A stretch of 15,920 bases of DNA from DATJFH01 sp035495815 (GTDB taxonomy: Bacteria > Acidobacteriota > Terriglobia > Bryobacterales > Bryobacteraceae). Position 1 is the stretch's first letter. Each line of letters begins with the position of its first letter. This document shows, piece by piece, positions 7,579-14,892 of this stretch. Below the pieces are notes generated by a model. That model did no database searches and had not been told where the DNA came from. It saw nothing but the letters and a program-made list of their open reading frames with translations. The position numbers and the translations under genes were made by a program. The stretch is from positions 1 through 15,920 of the forward strand of contig DATJFH010000383.1 in assembly GCA_035495815.1 (NCBI GenBank), in the 5' to 3' direction.

Positions 7579-8786
7579 TGGCTTCCTTCTACTTTAAAGC
7601 GGTCGCCGCCGACGGCAGGCTTCGGACCGGGAACCTGACCGGCGAAAGCGACAAAGCCGTCGCCCGGGAACTGCGCAAGCAGGGGCTGACCCCGGTCTAC
7701 GTCGGCGTGGAGCGCAAGAAGGGCTTCGTTCTGAAGCTGCCGGATTTCACGCGCGGCCGCCATCGCGACATCTTGTTCTTCACCCAGGAGCTCTCGACCC
7801 TGCTCAATGCCGGCGTGCCTCTCGACCGCGCCCTCACGATTACCAGCGAGCTGACCGAGCGTCCCAAGTTCCGCGCCGTCGTCTTGGACGTGCTCCGCGT
7901 CCTCAAGGGCGGCAAGCCGCTGGCCGACTCCCTGGCCGCGCATCCGGAATATTTCGGCGACCTCTACGTGAACATGGTGCGCGCCGGTGAAGCCGGTGGC
8001 GCGCTGGCCGCCGTCTTCGACCGGCTGTCCGAGTTCGAACGCTCCCGCGACGAGCTGCGCGGCTACATCATTTCGTCCATGACCTACCCCGGGCTGCTGG
8101 TCCTGGTGGGGCTGGCGTCGGTTCTGGTCCTGATGAATTTCGTGGTGCCGCGCTTCGCCAGCGTGTTCGAGGAATCCCGGATGAGGATCCCGGCGCCGAC
8201 GCAGATCATGCTGGACGTGAGCCGGTTCGTACAGACCTGGTGGCTGGCGGGCTTGATTGCCGCCGTCTGCCTGATCGTTGGATTCCGCGCCTACGTCCGC
8301 ACGCCGGCGGGGCGGATGTGGTGGGATTCGGCGCTGCTCCTCGTGCCGCTGCTCGGCGACGCGGTACGCAAAGCCGAAACGGCGCGGTTTGCGCGAGCCA
8401 TGTCGACCCTGGTCGCCAACAGCGTGCCGCTCGTGCAGTCGATCAATATCTCGGCCGCCATTCTGACCAACAGGAAGATGGCCGGCTCGCTCGAAAGCGT
8501 GTCGCAGGGCGTGAAGCGCGGCGAGGGGATTGCCGCTCCCGTGCGGCGGTCCGGCGCCTTCCCGGCGCTGGCCGGGCACCTGCTCGCCGTGGGCGAGGAA
8601 ACCGGTCGGCTCGACCAGATGTTCTCCCGCATGGCCGAGATCTATGAAGCCGATACCAAAACCGCCATCCGGCGCTTCACCTCGCTGTTCGAGCCAATGG
8701 TAATCCTGGTGATGGGAATCATGGTGGGAGGTTTGATCCTGAGCATGCTGCTGGCAATCACCAGCATCAACGAGGTGGCGGTGTAG
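7578..8786 (+). CDS. gspF: Type II secretion inner-membrane platform protein GspF
   Basis: Polytopic inner-membrane protein of the T2SS assembly platform, which contacts GspE and GspL; 402 residues, the usual size. A short N-terminal region (FYFKAVAADGRLRTGNL, ELRKQGLTPV) precedes two copies of the T2SSF domain, at about 66-190 and 268-392. Each copy has the family pattern of a cytoplasmic helical bundle (FTQELSTLLNAGVPLDRAL and FARAMSTLVANSVPLVQSI; MVRAGEAGGAL and LLAVGEETGRL) followed by a membrane helix. Transmembrane segments fall at about 170-190, 221-240 and 372-395, the expected three. The start is coupled to gspE (TGATG), and the stop lies 3 nt before gspG. PilC of type IV pili is homologous, and the gene context decides for GspF. 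Confidence 0.97.
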   Translation: MASFYFKAVAADGRLRTGNLTGESDKAVARELRKQGLTPVYVGVERKKGFVLKLPDFTRGRHRDILFFTQELSTLLNAGVPLDRALTITSELTERPKFRAVVLDVLRVLKGGKPLADSLAAHPEYFGDLYVNMVRAGEAGGALAAVFDRLSEFERSRDELRGYIISSMTYPGLLVLVGLASVLVLMNFVVPRFASVFEESRMRIPAPTQIMLDVSRFVQTWWLAGLIAAVCLIVGFRAYVRTPAGRMWWDSALLLVPLLGDAVRKAETARFARAMSTLVANSVPLVQSINISAAILTNRKMAGSLESVSQGVKRGEGIAAPVRRSGAFPALAGHLLAVGEETGRLDQMFSRMAEIYEADTKTAIRRFTSLFEPMVILVMGIMVGGLILSMLLAITSINEVAV

Positions 8787-8789
8787 ACG

Positions 8790-9224
8790 ATGAACACTCA
8801 AAAGAGAAGTAGAAACGAAGCGGGTGTGACCCTGATCGAAATGCTGGTGGTGGTCACCATCATCGCCCTGTTTGCGACCCTGGTGGCCCCCAGCATGTTC
8901 AAGCAGGGCGACAAAGCCAAGACGGTCGCGGCCCGGGTCCAGATCAATAATTTCGAGCAGGCGCTGACCCAGTACAAGCTCAATACCGGACTGTTTCCCA
9001 CCACCGAGCAGGGCCTCGAAGCGCTGCGCGTCAAGCCGGCCAACGTGAATCAGTGGGAAGGCCCGTATATTCGCAAGGAGATCCCGCTCGATCCCTGGGG
9101 TCACCCCTACGTTTACAAGTTTCCCGGTGAGCACGGCGAGGAGCCGGATCTCATCTCCTACGGCGCCGACGGACAAGCCGGCGGCGAAGGACTCAACGCC
9201 GACATCGTCAGCTGGAAGAACTGA
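8790..9224 (+). CDS. gspG: Major pseudopilin GspG
   Basis: Major subunit of the T2SS pseudopilus, 144 residues as a precursor. The type III signal has a short basic leader ending in EAG12, and prepilin peptidase would cut before VTLIEML. Glu17 is the conserved +5 residue. The hydrophobic helix runs to about residue 33. The globular part carries family signatures: NNFEQALTQYKLNTGLFPTTEQGLEAL (with a break after ALTQY), IPLDPWGHPYVY, and the C-terminal loop SYGADGQAGGEGLNADI, which in GspG proteins holds the calcium-binding acidic residues. The +1 residue is Val where Phe is commonest. A GAGGTGG sequence at 8772-8778 may be the ribosome-binding site, 11 nt from the ATG. It is followed directly by gspH through TGATG. 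No prepilin peptidase gene is seen in the window. Confidence 0.96.
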   Translation: MNTQKRSRNEAGVTLIEMLVVVTIIALFATLVAPSMFKQGDKAKTVAARVQINNFEQALTQYKLNTGLFPTTEQGLEALRVKPANVNQWEGPYIRKEIPLDPWGHPYVYKFPGEHGEEPDLISYGADGQAGGEGLNADIVSWKN

Positions 9225-9721
9225 TGGCAAGGCCGGTCAAAAGGCAAAAGTGTTTCGGTCCACGGCGTGGCGTCACCCTGATCGAGATGCTGATCGTGGT
9301 GGCCATCGCCGGGGCCATGGCGATGGTTGCTTTGCCCGCTTTTTCCAACGGGCTCGACAATTTGCGGCTGTCGCAGGCTTCCGATTCGACGGCCGCCTTT
9401 ATCAATGGCGCGCTCAACCGGGCGGAGCGGCGTCAGCAGGTGATGGAGATTACGGTTTCCACCGTCGACAACCAGATGACGCTTCGATCCGCCGACGGCG
9501 CATTCTCCCGGCAGCTTCGCTTCCCTGAAGGCGTTCGTTTGGACGCGGTTCTGCCGAAGTCGCCGGGCGATACCCTCGCCGCGCGGCATATTCTTCTTTT
9601 TCCCGGGGCCGCCGCGCCGCGCTTCGGCGTGCAGCTGGCGAACCGGCGAGGCTCGCTGCGGATCGTGACCCTGGACCCGATCACCGGCGTTCCCAAAATC
9701 GGCCGGCCGGAGAATCCGTGA
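9224..9721 (+). CDS. gspH: Minor pseudopilin GspH-like
   Basis: Minor pseudopilin, 165 residues. The basic leader ends in RRG16 with predicted cleavage before VTLIEMLIVVAIAG, and Glu21 is at +5. The hydrophobic N-terminal helix continues to about residue 39. The remainder matches the GspH type in outline: NLRLSQASDSTAAFINGALNRAERRQQ with a helix, then beta strands including ITVSTVDNQMTLRS and GSLRIVTLDPITG. The start overlaps the gspG stop by one base (TGATG), and the stop overlaps the next GTG start. Assignment to H rather than another minor pseudopilin rests on size, the mid-helix pattern and its position straight after gspG. No cysteine is present in the mature part (Cys10 is in the leader). 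Confidence 0.82.
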   Translation: MARPVKRQKCFGPRRGVTLIEMLIVVAIAGAMAMVALPAFSNGLDNLRLSQASDSTAAFINGALNRAERRQQVMEITVSTVDNQMTLRSADGAFSRQLRFPEGVRLDAVLPKSPGDTLAARHILLFPGAAAPRFGVQLANRRGSLRIVTLDPITGVPKIGRPENP

Positions 9722-10122
9722 ACACCCGCCGCGGATTCACGCTGCTCGAAGTCCTGGTGGCTACCACCATCATGGGAGTGGCGGTGGTCACCCTGCTCTC
9801 CGCGCTGTCCACTTCCGTGCGGAACGCGACCCGGCTCACCGATTACGATCGCGCGGCGCTGCTGGCCCGGGCCAAGATGGACGCGCTGCTGGTGGACCCG
9901 GCGCTGCCGAAGCAAGCCCTGCTGGAGCTGCCGCTCGACCCCGCGCTGCTGGGCGGAGCGAAAGGCGGCTGGCGCGCGCAGGTCACTCCCTTCGAGCAGG
10001 GGCCCGGCGACCGGCCGGGGCTCGAGCGCATTCAACTCGAAATCTGGTGGATGTCCGGAAACCAGCGCCGGTCCCTCGGGCTCGACGGCTTCCGGCGCAC
10101 CGTGCTGCCCCCCGCGCCATGA
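9718..10122 (+). CDS. gspI: Minor pseudopilin GspI-like
   Basis: Minor pseudopilin, 134 residues, expected to nucleate the pseudopilus tip together with GspJ and GspK. It has a very short leader MNTRRG6, cleavage before FTLLEVLVATTIMG, and Glu11 at +5. The sequence FTLLEVLVA followed by a small alpha/beta domain (RAALLARAKMDALLVDP; GGWRAQVTPFEQ; LERIQLEIWWMSG; LGLDGFRRTVLP) is typical of GspI. The start codon is GTG, which overlaps the gspH stop (GTGA at 9718-9721). The stop overlaps gspJ (ATGA at 10119-10122). No ATG is available near the leader, so GTG is the only sensible start. The exact letter rests on gene order H-I-J-K and size. Confidence 0.84.
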   Translation: MNTRRGFTLLEVLVATTIMGVAVVTLLSALSTSVRNATRLTDYDRAALLARAKMDALLVDPALPKQALLELPLDPALLGGAKGGWRAQVTPFEQGPGDRPGLERIQLEIWWMSGNQRRSLGLDGFRRTVLPPAP

Positions 10123-10835
10123 AAGCCCGTTCCACCGCCGGCATGACCCTGCTCGAGGTGATCATCGCCATTTCGCTGCTCAGCCTGCTGACGGTCGGGG
10201 TGACCATGGCGCTGAGGCTCGGCCTGAGCGCGCTGGCCAAAACGAACGACAGGCTCATGTCCAACCGGCGTGTCACCGGCGCCCAGCGCGTCCTCGAACA
10301 GCAGTTGCAGGGGTTCATGCCGGTGGTGGCCCTCTATGGCGAAGGGGAGAGGCCCGGCCAGAAGACGCCGTTCTTTCAGGGAGAGCCGCAATCGATGCGG
10401 CTGGTCTCGAGCTATTCGCTGCAGGAGGGCGCGCGCGGGTCTCCGAAAATTCTGGAATTCCGCGTCATTCCGGGGCAGAACGGAAAAGGCGTGAGGCTGA
10501 TCGTGAACGAACACCCCTATACGGGACCGGCCTCAGCCGGCGTCTTCTGTTTGGGCCGGATCGACGGCGTGTTCCGGTTTCGTCCGATCGAGGCGGGCTC
10601 GCTGTCGTTCGTGCTGGCCGACCGGCTGGAGCATTGCCGGTTCTCCTATCAGGAAGCGCCGCCCGCGCCCCCCGTGTGGACGGAGCTGTGGATTCTGGAT
10701 AAATGGCCCGGCGCGATCCGGATCGATATGGGTCCGCTGGATGACGATGTCTACAGGCTCCGGCCCGTGAGCGTGACGGCCAGGGTCCATGTGAACAGGG
10801 CGCCCGTGTTCGAGTATGGCGATTACGCTTATTGA
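10119..10835 (+). CDS. gspJ: Minor pseudopilin GspJ-like
   Basis: Minor pseudopilin, 238 residues, a partner of GspI and GspK in the tip complex. The leader MKARSTAG8 is followed by MTLLEVIIAISLLSLLTVG, with Glu13 at +5 after cleavage. The globular domain is larger than in GspI/H, as expected for GspJ, with segments SNRRVTGAQRVLEQQLQGF, SMRLVSSYS, ILEFRVIPG, LADRLEHCRFSYQE and WILDKWPGAIRIDM resembling the family's beta-rich core. The open frame extends upstream to 10047 inside gspI, but the ATG at 10119 places the type III leader correctly and overlaps the gspI stop (ATGA). Its 3' end overlaps gspK by 20 nt. Confidence 0.86.
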   Translation: MKARSTAGMTLLEVIIAISLLSLLTVGVTMALRLGLSALAKTNDRLMSNRRVTGAQRVLEQQLQGFMPVVALYGEGERPGQKTPFFQGEPQSMRLVSSYSLQEGARGSPKILEFRVIPGQNGKGVRLIVNEHPYTGPASAGVFCLGRIDGVFRFRPIEAGSLSFVLADRLEHCRFSYQEAPPAPPVWTELWILDKWPGAIRIDMGPLDDDVYRLRPVSVTARVHVNRAPVFEYGDYAY

Positions 10836-11826
10836 CGGCGAAGCCGGCCGGCTCCAGGCGGAAGCGCCGGATTGCCCCCCTTCCCCACGCCGCGGCAGCG
10901 CGCTGCTGGCCGTGCTCTGGCTGTCCCTGGCCCTCTCCGCGATCGCCTTCTCCCTCGCCAGCAGTGTCCAGGGCGAGACGGAGCGCGCCTCTACGGCCGT
11001 CGACGGGCTGCGCGCCTACTATCTCGCCACCGGAGCCGTCGAGCGGGCCATTCTCTACGTCCAGTGGGGTCGGCTCGGGGGCGCCTCGCCCGAGAATCCG
11101 ACGCCTTACTATTCCCGCGACACGCCGGTCCTGCGGATGTCGTTCCCTACCGGCGATGTCGAAGTCGAAGTCATCCCCGAGACCGCCTTCTACAACATCA
11201 ACAAGATCTCGGCCGACGATCTGTACCGCCTCCTCGCAGCCCTCGGAACGCGCGAGGACCAGGCGCGCCTGGTGACCGAAGCCGTCCTCGACTGGCGGTC
11301 GCCCGGCGGGGATTCCCCGTTCGATCAATATTATCTTTCCCTCACTCCGTCTTTCCGCTCCCGTCATGCGTCTTTTGAAGAGATTGAAGAATTGCTGTCT
11401 GTGAGAGGGATGACCACCGATCTCTATTACGGTTCCTACGAGCGCGACGCCGGCGGGCACCTGTCCCGCCGGGGCGGGCTCAACGAGTGTGTCTCGATTT
11501 ATGGCACGACCGGGCAGTTCGACATCAATTCGGCCCATCCGGCCGTATTGAGCAGCCTCGGTCTGCCGCCGGAGCTGGTCCGGGCCATCGTCGAGCGGCG
11601 CCGCGTCAAGCCCTTCCGGCAGGGTGAAGATCTTGCTTCCGGGCGCTTGCAGCTGGGCGGGAATTCCATCTTCACCCTGCGGGCCACCGCGCGTCCAAAA
11701 CTGCAGAACGGAAACCTTTCCGATCTGCGCAGAAGCGTGGCCGCGACTGTCAAATTCATGCCCCCGTTTGACTGGAACTCTCCCTATCACGTGCTGCGCT
11801 GGTACGACAACGCGCTGCGGAATTAG
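10816..11826 (+). CDS. gspK: Minor pseudopilin GspK (tip protein)
   Basis: Tip-capping minor pseudopilin of the T2SS, 336 residues, normal for GspK. The leader ends in PRRG27, and the mature protein would begin SALLAVLWLSLALSAIAF. The +5 residue is Ala, not Glu; absence of Glu5 is characteristic of GspK. After the hydrophobic helix come GLRAYYLATGAVERAIL, EVEVIPETAFYNINKISADD and a helical SAM-like domain (about 130-215) with VTEAVLDWRSPGGDSPFDQY and FEEIEELLSVRGMT. The second part, GQFDINSAHPAVLSSLGLPP, is also typical of T2SSK proteins. A leader of 27 residues is long; an alternative internal start is not evident. The ATG lies inside gspJ (20-nt overlap) with no strong ribosome-binding site, so translational coupling is likely. 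It ends 4 nt before gspL. Confidence 0.9.
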   Translation: MAITLIDGEAGRLQAEAPDCPPSPRRGSALLAVLWLSLALSAIAFSLASSVQGETERASTAVDGLRAYYLATGAVERAILYVQWGRLGGASPENPTPYYSRDTPVLRMSFPTGDVEVEVIPETAFYNINKISADDLYRLLAALGTREDQARLVTEAVLDWRSPGGDSPFDQYYLSLTPSFRSRHASFEEIEELLSVRGMTTDLYYGSYERDAGGHLSRRGGLNECVSIYGTTGQFDINSAHPAVLSSLGLPPELVRAIVERRRVKPFRQGEDLASGRLQLGGNSIFTLRATARPKLQNGNLSDLRRSVAATVKFMPPFDWNSPYHVLRWYDNALRN

Positions 11827-11830
11827 TTTT

Positions 11831-13123
11831 ATGGAACTGCGCACATTGCTGGCGTTCGGAAGCGGGGTCGGGATCGAGATCGGGGATTCGGATCTGGCCG
11901 TGATCCTGTCGCATGTACGGCCGGCCGGAGTGCGCGTGGCCGCCTCCACCGTCATCCGCAATTTCCGGGAACGGCCGGCCGGCGAATGGGGCACGGAGTA
12001 CTCCCGGTTCCTGCGCCAGCAGGGCGCCGGCCACCTCGCCGCGGCCGTGGTGGTCCCCAAGCGCGAAGTGATCGTGCGCCAGATCGCGCTCCCGGGTGTT
12101 TCCGCCAGGGACTTCGGCGCAGCCGTGGGCTATCAGGCCGAGACCCTGCATCCCTATGGCGACGACGACGTCGCCGTCGGATGGCAGCGGCTTTCCGACA
12201 AAGGGGCGGCGTTGATCGGTATCATTCGCCGCGCGACTCTCGACGCCTACATGGAGAAATTCGCCGAGGCCGGCGTGGCCGTCGCCAGCTTCACGTTTTC
12301 CGCGGCCGTGGCCCACGGGGCGCTGCGGCTTTATGCCGAGCCTCCGGCGGCCGGCCTGCTGGCCACCATTCCCGCCGAAAATGGCGCCATCGAAGTGTAT
12401 GGCGAGAGCCCCGCCCGGCCTGTATTTTCGGCCCAGTTCGATCTCCCGGCGGCCCGTGCCATCTCCATGGCCGCGGCGGAGCTGCGGCTCCCGCCCGATA
12501 TCGCGGCCGTGCGCCTCGATCAGATTTTGCCCCCGCCCGTTTCCGGGGCGATTGATTTTCCCCGCAGCGCCATGCCGTACGCCGCTTCGCTGGCCGGGGC
12601 CTGTCCCCGGCTGGCGGCCGCGGCCAACCTGCTGCCGGAAGAGAAGCGCGGCGCCAACTCGCGCATGGTGTTCGTGCCCACCGCGATTCTGGCGGCGCTG
12701 GTCCTGCTCGTAGCCGGCGCCGTGTTCGGTTATTCCCGCATCGAAGAGCGCCGCTACCTGGCCATTCTCGAAGCGGAGAGCGCAAAGCTGCAGCCCCAGG
12801 TGAAGAAGATTGCCGCCCTCGACAAAGCCACCGAGCGCGCCCGCGCGCGCGTGCGCCTGCTCGACGAATTCCGGGGACGCTCCAAATACGACCTCGATAC
12901 CTTGAACGAGTTGACCAGGCTGCTCGCCCCGCCGGTCTGGGTCAGCTCCACCGAGCTGAATCGCGACGCCGTTGTGCTCGCCGGAGAAGCCGACCAGGCC
13001 GCCCCGCTCCTGAAACTGATCGACAGCTCGCCCTATTTCAAAGAGTCCGGATTTCAGATACCGATCGTGAAAGCGGCCAAGAGCGAGATGTTCCGCATCC
13101 GGGCGCTGCGCAGGCCGCGATGA
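11831..13123 (+). CDS. gspL: Type II secretion platform protein GspL-like (PilM-PilN type fusion)
   Basis: Inner-membrane platform protein of 430 residues that should bind GspE on the cytoplasmic side and GspM in the periplasm. The N-terminal about 260 residues look like the actin/PilM-type cytoplasmic domain (FGSGVGIEIGDSDLAVI; AAAVVVPKREVIVRQIALPG; VGYQAETLHPYGDDD). An NLLPEEKR segment (266-273) comes just before the single transmembrane helix (about 279-300). A coiled coil (about 303-347) and a PilN/GspL-like ferredoxin-type periplasmic domain follow (LNELTRLLAPPVWVSSTEL; VLAGEADQAAPLLKLIDSS). The frame is open upstream into gspK, but the ATG at 11831 starts the domain and lies 4 nt after the gspK stop. 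Its stop overlaps gspM (ATGA). A pilM+pilN fusion is another description; the gsp context favours GspL. Confidence 0.87.
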   Translation: MELRTLLAFGSGVGIEIGDSDLAVILSHVRPAGVRVAASTVIRNFRERPAGEWGTEYSRFLRQQGAGHLAAAVVVPKREVIVRQIALPGVSARDFGAAVGYQAETLHPYGDDDVAVGWQRLSDKGAALIGIIRRATLDAYMEKFAEAGVAVASFTFSAAVAHGALRLYAEPPAAGLLATIPAENGAIEVYGESPARPVFSAQFDLPAARAISMAAAELRLPPDIAAVRLDQILPPPVSGAIDFPRSAMPYAASLAGACPRLAAAANLLPEEKRGANSRMVFVPTAILAALVLLVAGAVFGYSRIEERRYLAILEAESAKLQPQVKKIAALDKATERARARVRLLDEFRGRSKYDLDTLNELTRLLAPPVWVSSTELNRDAVVLAGEADQAAPLLKLIDSSPYFKESGFQIPIVKAAKSEMFRIRALRRPR

Positions 13124-13704
13124 AGCTCGAGACGCGGGACCGGCGCGCGCTGTTGCTGCTGGCCGTGGCCGCCGCCGCCATCCTGCTGTTCCGCCTGAAG
13201 ACGGCCTCCGGTCCGGAAGTGGTCGAAGCCTCCGTGGATTCGGTCGAGATGGCCGAAAAGAAGCTGGCGAAGATGAAGCAGCTCTCCGCCGCCGTCCCCG
13301 GCAAGGAAGCGCTGCTCAAACAAGCCGGCGAGCAGCTCGCGGCCAGGGAAGCGGGCGTGATCGCCGCGGAGACGGCCCAGCAGGCGCAGGCTCAGCTCCT
13401 GCAGACCATCCGCGCCGTCGGCAAGAAGGAGAACATCGACGCCCGTGGCGGCGAATTCGGCCCCGTGCGGCCGCTGGGCGAGGATTACGGCGAAGTCACC
13501 GTCGCTGTCACCTTCGAATGCGGCATCGATCAGCTGGTGAACTTTCTGGCTGCGCTGACATCGGAGAAAGCGCTGCTGGCCACGAGCGAAGTGCGGATCT
13601 CGCTCGCCAACCCGAAGGAGAAGACCGTGGCCGTACGCCTGGCGCTCTCCGGAGTGGTGCCGCGCAAGCTGGTTCCGGAACAGAAAGGGTCGGCTCTGTT
13701 TTGA
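13120..13704 (+). CDS. gspM: Type II secretion platform protein GspM-like (PilO-like)
   Basis: Small bitopic inner-membrane protein, 194 residues, expected to pair with GspL. The N-terminus is short and charged (MKLETRDRRA), then one transmembrane helix spans about 10-25 (LLLLAVAAAAILLF). A long Ala/Glu/Lys/Gln-rich coiled coil follows (about 40-98). The C-terminal ferredoxin-like fold has strands EVTVAVTFECGI (125-136), LLATSEVRISL (152-162) and TVAVRLALSGVV (169-180), with a helix IDQLVNFLAALTS between. That is the GspM/PilO layout. Sequence signatures for this family are weak, so the call leans on topology and its place right after gspL with ATGA coupling. The stop overlaps the TTG start of the next gene. 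Confidence 0.78.
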   Translation: MKLETRDRRALLLLAVAAAAILLFRLKTASGPEVVEASVDSVEMAEKKLAKMKQLSAAVPGKEALLKQAGEQLAAREAGVIAAETAQQAQAQLLQTIRAVGKKENIDARGGEFGPVRPLGEDYGEVTVAVTFECGIDQLVNFLAALTSEKALLATSEVRISLANPKEKTVAVRLALSGVVPRKLVPEQKGSALF

Positions 13705-14432
13705 AGCGAAAACTGTGGCTGTTGAATTTCGCGCTGATCGCGCTGGCGCTCGCCGGCGGCTGGCGGCTGCGCAAGGAATCGCGGGAGCTGGGCGCGCGGG
13801 AGCGGGCCACGCTTACCAAGAAAGCCCCGCCGCCGCCTGCCCTTGCGCCGCCGCCCGCCCCGCCCTCGCCGGCGGTGACCCCGGCGTCGTATCTGGAGAT
13901 CGCCCAGAAAATGCTTTGGTCGAAGGATCGCAATTCGCAGGTCGTCCTCGATCCGCCCAAGGCGGATCCGCCCAAGCCGCTGCCGCCGCTGCCCGCGGTG
14001 CACGGCGTGATGGCCATCGACGGAACTCCGATCGTGATGATGAGCGAGAAAAGCGGTGGACGGCAGCGCGGCATTCATCCGGGCGAAAAGATCGGCGAGT
14101 TCAAGCTGGTCTCGGTCAGGGGCGACGAGCTGGTGCTGGCCTGGGAAAACCGTACCGTGACCAGGAAGCTCGACGAGCTGATCGACCGCGGCGGTGACTC
14201 GGTCCCGGTGGTCGCTGCCGGCGGGCAGGCGGCGGCGCCGGCTGCCGCGGCCGCTGCCTCGGCGGCTCCCCCGCCGGCGGTCAAACCCGAACCCGGCGTA
14301 AAGCTCGGTGAAGGACTCGCCAATTGCCAGACCAACGATCCGTCTCCGGCGGGAACGGTTGTGAACGGAATGAAAAAGATTGTCCGGCAAACCCCCTTCG
14401 GCACGTCCTGCGTGTGGGAAGCCGTGAAGTGA
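13701..14432 (+). CDS. gspC: GspC-like connector protein without a PDZ domain
   Basis: Likely inner-membrane protein linking the platform to the secretin, 243 residues from a TTG start. That TTG overlaps the gspM stop (TTGA 13701-13704) and puts a basic start (KRK) before the transmembrane helix LWLLNFALIALALAG (5-19). A Pro/Ala-rich linker (42-63) follows. The region about 64-165 resembles the GspC homology region (YLEIAQKMLWSKDRNSQ; LPAVHGVMAIDGTPIVMM; GIHPGEKIGEFKLVSV; DELVLAWENRTVTRKL). There is no PDZ domain. Instead a low-complexity Ala/Pro stretch (174-198) leads to a short C-terminal motif at 216-234, GT...NG.KK...RQTPFG, flanked by C209 and C237, which could form a disulfide. The same motif occurs in the next gene's product. 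The open frame continues upstream of 13701 but lies inside gspM. GspC is the best reading; the gene symbol is less sure than for gspE-G. Confidence 0.77.
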   Translation: MKRKLWLLNFALIALALAGGWRLRKESRELGARERATLTKKAPPPPALAPPPAPPSPAVTPASYLEIAQKMLWSKDRNSQVVLDPPKADPPKPLPPLPAVHGVMAIDGTPIVMMSEKSGGRQRGIHPGEKIGEFKLVSVRGDELVLAWENRTVTRKLDELIDRGGDSVPVVAAGGQAAAPAAAAAASAAPPPAVKPEPGVKLGEGLANCQTNDPSPAGTVVNGMKKIVRQTPFGTSCVWEAVK

Positions 14433-14439
14433 TTCGAAC

Positions 14440-14444
14440 AGGAG
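14440..14444 (+). promoter_or_regulatory. Ribosome-binding site deciding ATG 14455
   Basis: AGGAG lies 10 nt before the ATG at 14455 and only 1 nt before an in-frame TTG at 14446. The spacing favours the ATG, which also gives a cleaner signal peptide (MKWTICLMVLF). Confidence 0.6.
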
Positions 14445-14454
14445 ATTGAAAAAC

Positions 14455-14886
14455 ATGAAGTGGACGATTTGTCTGATGGTGTTGTTCTCGGCGTTGTTGG
14501 CGCAGGCGGAGCAGGGACCGGCCCGGAAGAAAGCGGGCTCCGCGAAAAAGGCGGCCCCTCCGGCCGAGATCGTGATTCCGGAGGGCGCGACTCAGACCGA
14601 GCCCGGAACCTACACTTACACCGACAAGCAGGGCAAAAAGTGGACCTACCGCAAGACCCCCTTCGGAATTGCCAGGGCCGAGGACAAACCGGCTGCCGCG
14701 CCGGCGGTTCCCGCCGCGGCCAACATCACGGCCGCTGAAGACGGCGATACCGTCCGTTTCGAGCGTCCCGGCCCGTTCGGTCCGTACCGCTGGCAGAAGA
14801 AAAAATCGGAGCTGACCGAAGATGAGCGGGCGGCGCTCGAAAAAAGCCGCGGCCAGGCGGATGCGGCGAAAGCGAAACAGGAGTAG
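14455..14886 (+). CDS. Small exported protein with TPFG motifs, between gspC and gspD
   Basis: Unrecognised 143-residue protein. Residues 1-18 are a signal peptide (MKWTICLMVLFSALLAQA, cleavage before E19), so the mature part is periplasmic or secreted. A Lys/Ala-rich stretch (24-37) is followed by motif 1 at 50-71, reading PGT.....Q.GKKW.YRKTPFG with a GIARAEDKP tail. An Ala/Pro linker follows, then motif 2 at 98-116 (DTVRFERPGPFGPYRWQKK) and a charged helix SELTEDERAALEKS. The C-terminus is Ala/Lys-rich. Motif 1 closely parallels the C-terminus of the GspC-like protein just upstream. The gene starts 22 nt after gspC and ends 6 nt before gspD, so it belongs to the T2SS transcript. It may be an accessory periplasmic factor of the GspC-GspD contact, or a pilotin-like helper, though no lipobox is present. 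The function is inference only. Confidence 0.82.
   Translation: MKWTICLMVLFSALLAQAEQGPARKKAGSAKKAAPPAEIVIPEGATQTEPGTYTYTDKQGKKWTYRKTPFGIARAEDKPAAAPAVPAAANITAAEDGDTVRFERPGPFGPYRWQKKKSELTEDERAALEKSRGQADAAKAKQE
14879..14883 (+). promoter_or_regulatory. Ribosome-binding site of gspD
   Basis: AGGAG, overlapping the end of the preceding gene, lies 9 nt before the ATG at 14893. This ATG is in frame with the secretin domains and starts a signal peptide, which fixes the start. Confidence 0.65.
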
Positions 14887-14892
14887 CGGCGG

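Noticed and set aside
7215..9230. 671-codon - strand frame across gspE-F-G
   Set aside because: His/Gly/Gln-rich nonsense composition, and it lies opposite three well-supported Gsp genes.
10465..12060. 531-codon - strand frame across gspJ-K-L
   Set aside because: Low-complexity Arg/Pro-rich translation with no start context. The + strand genes are firm.
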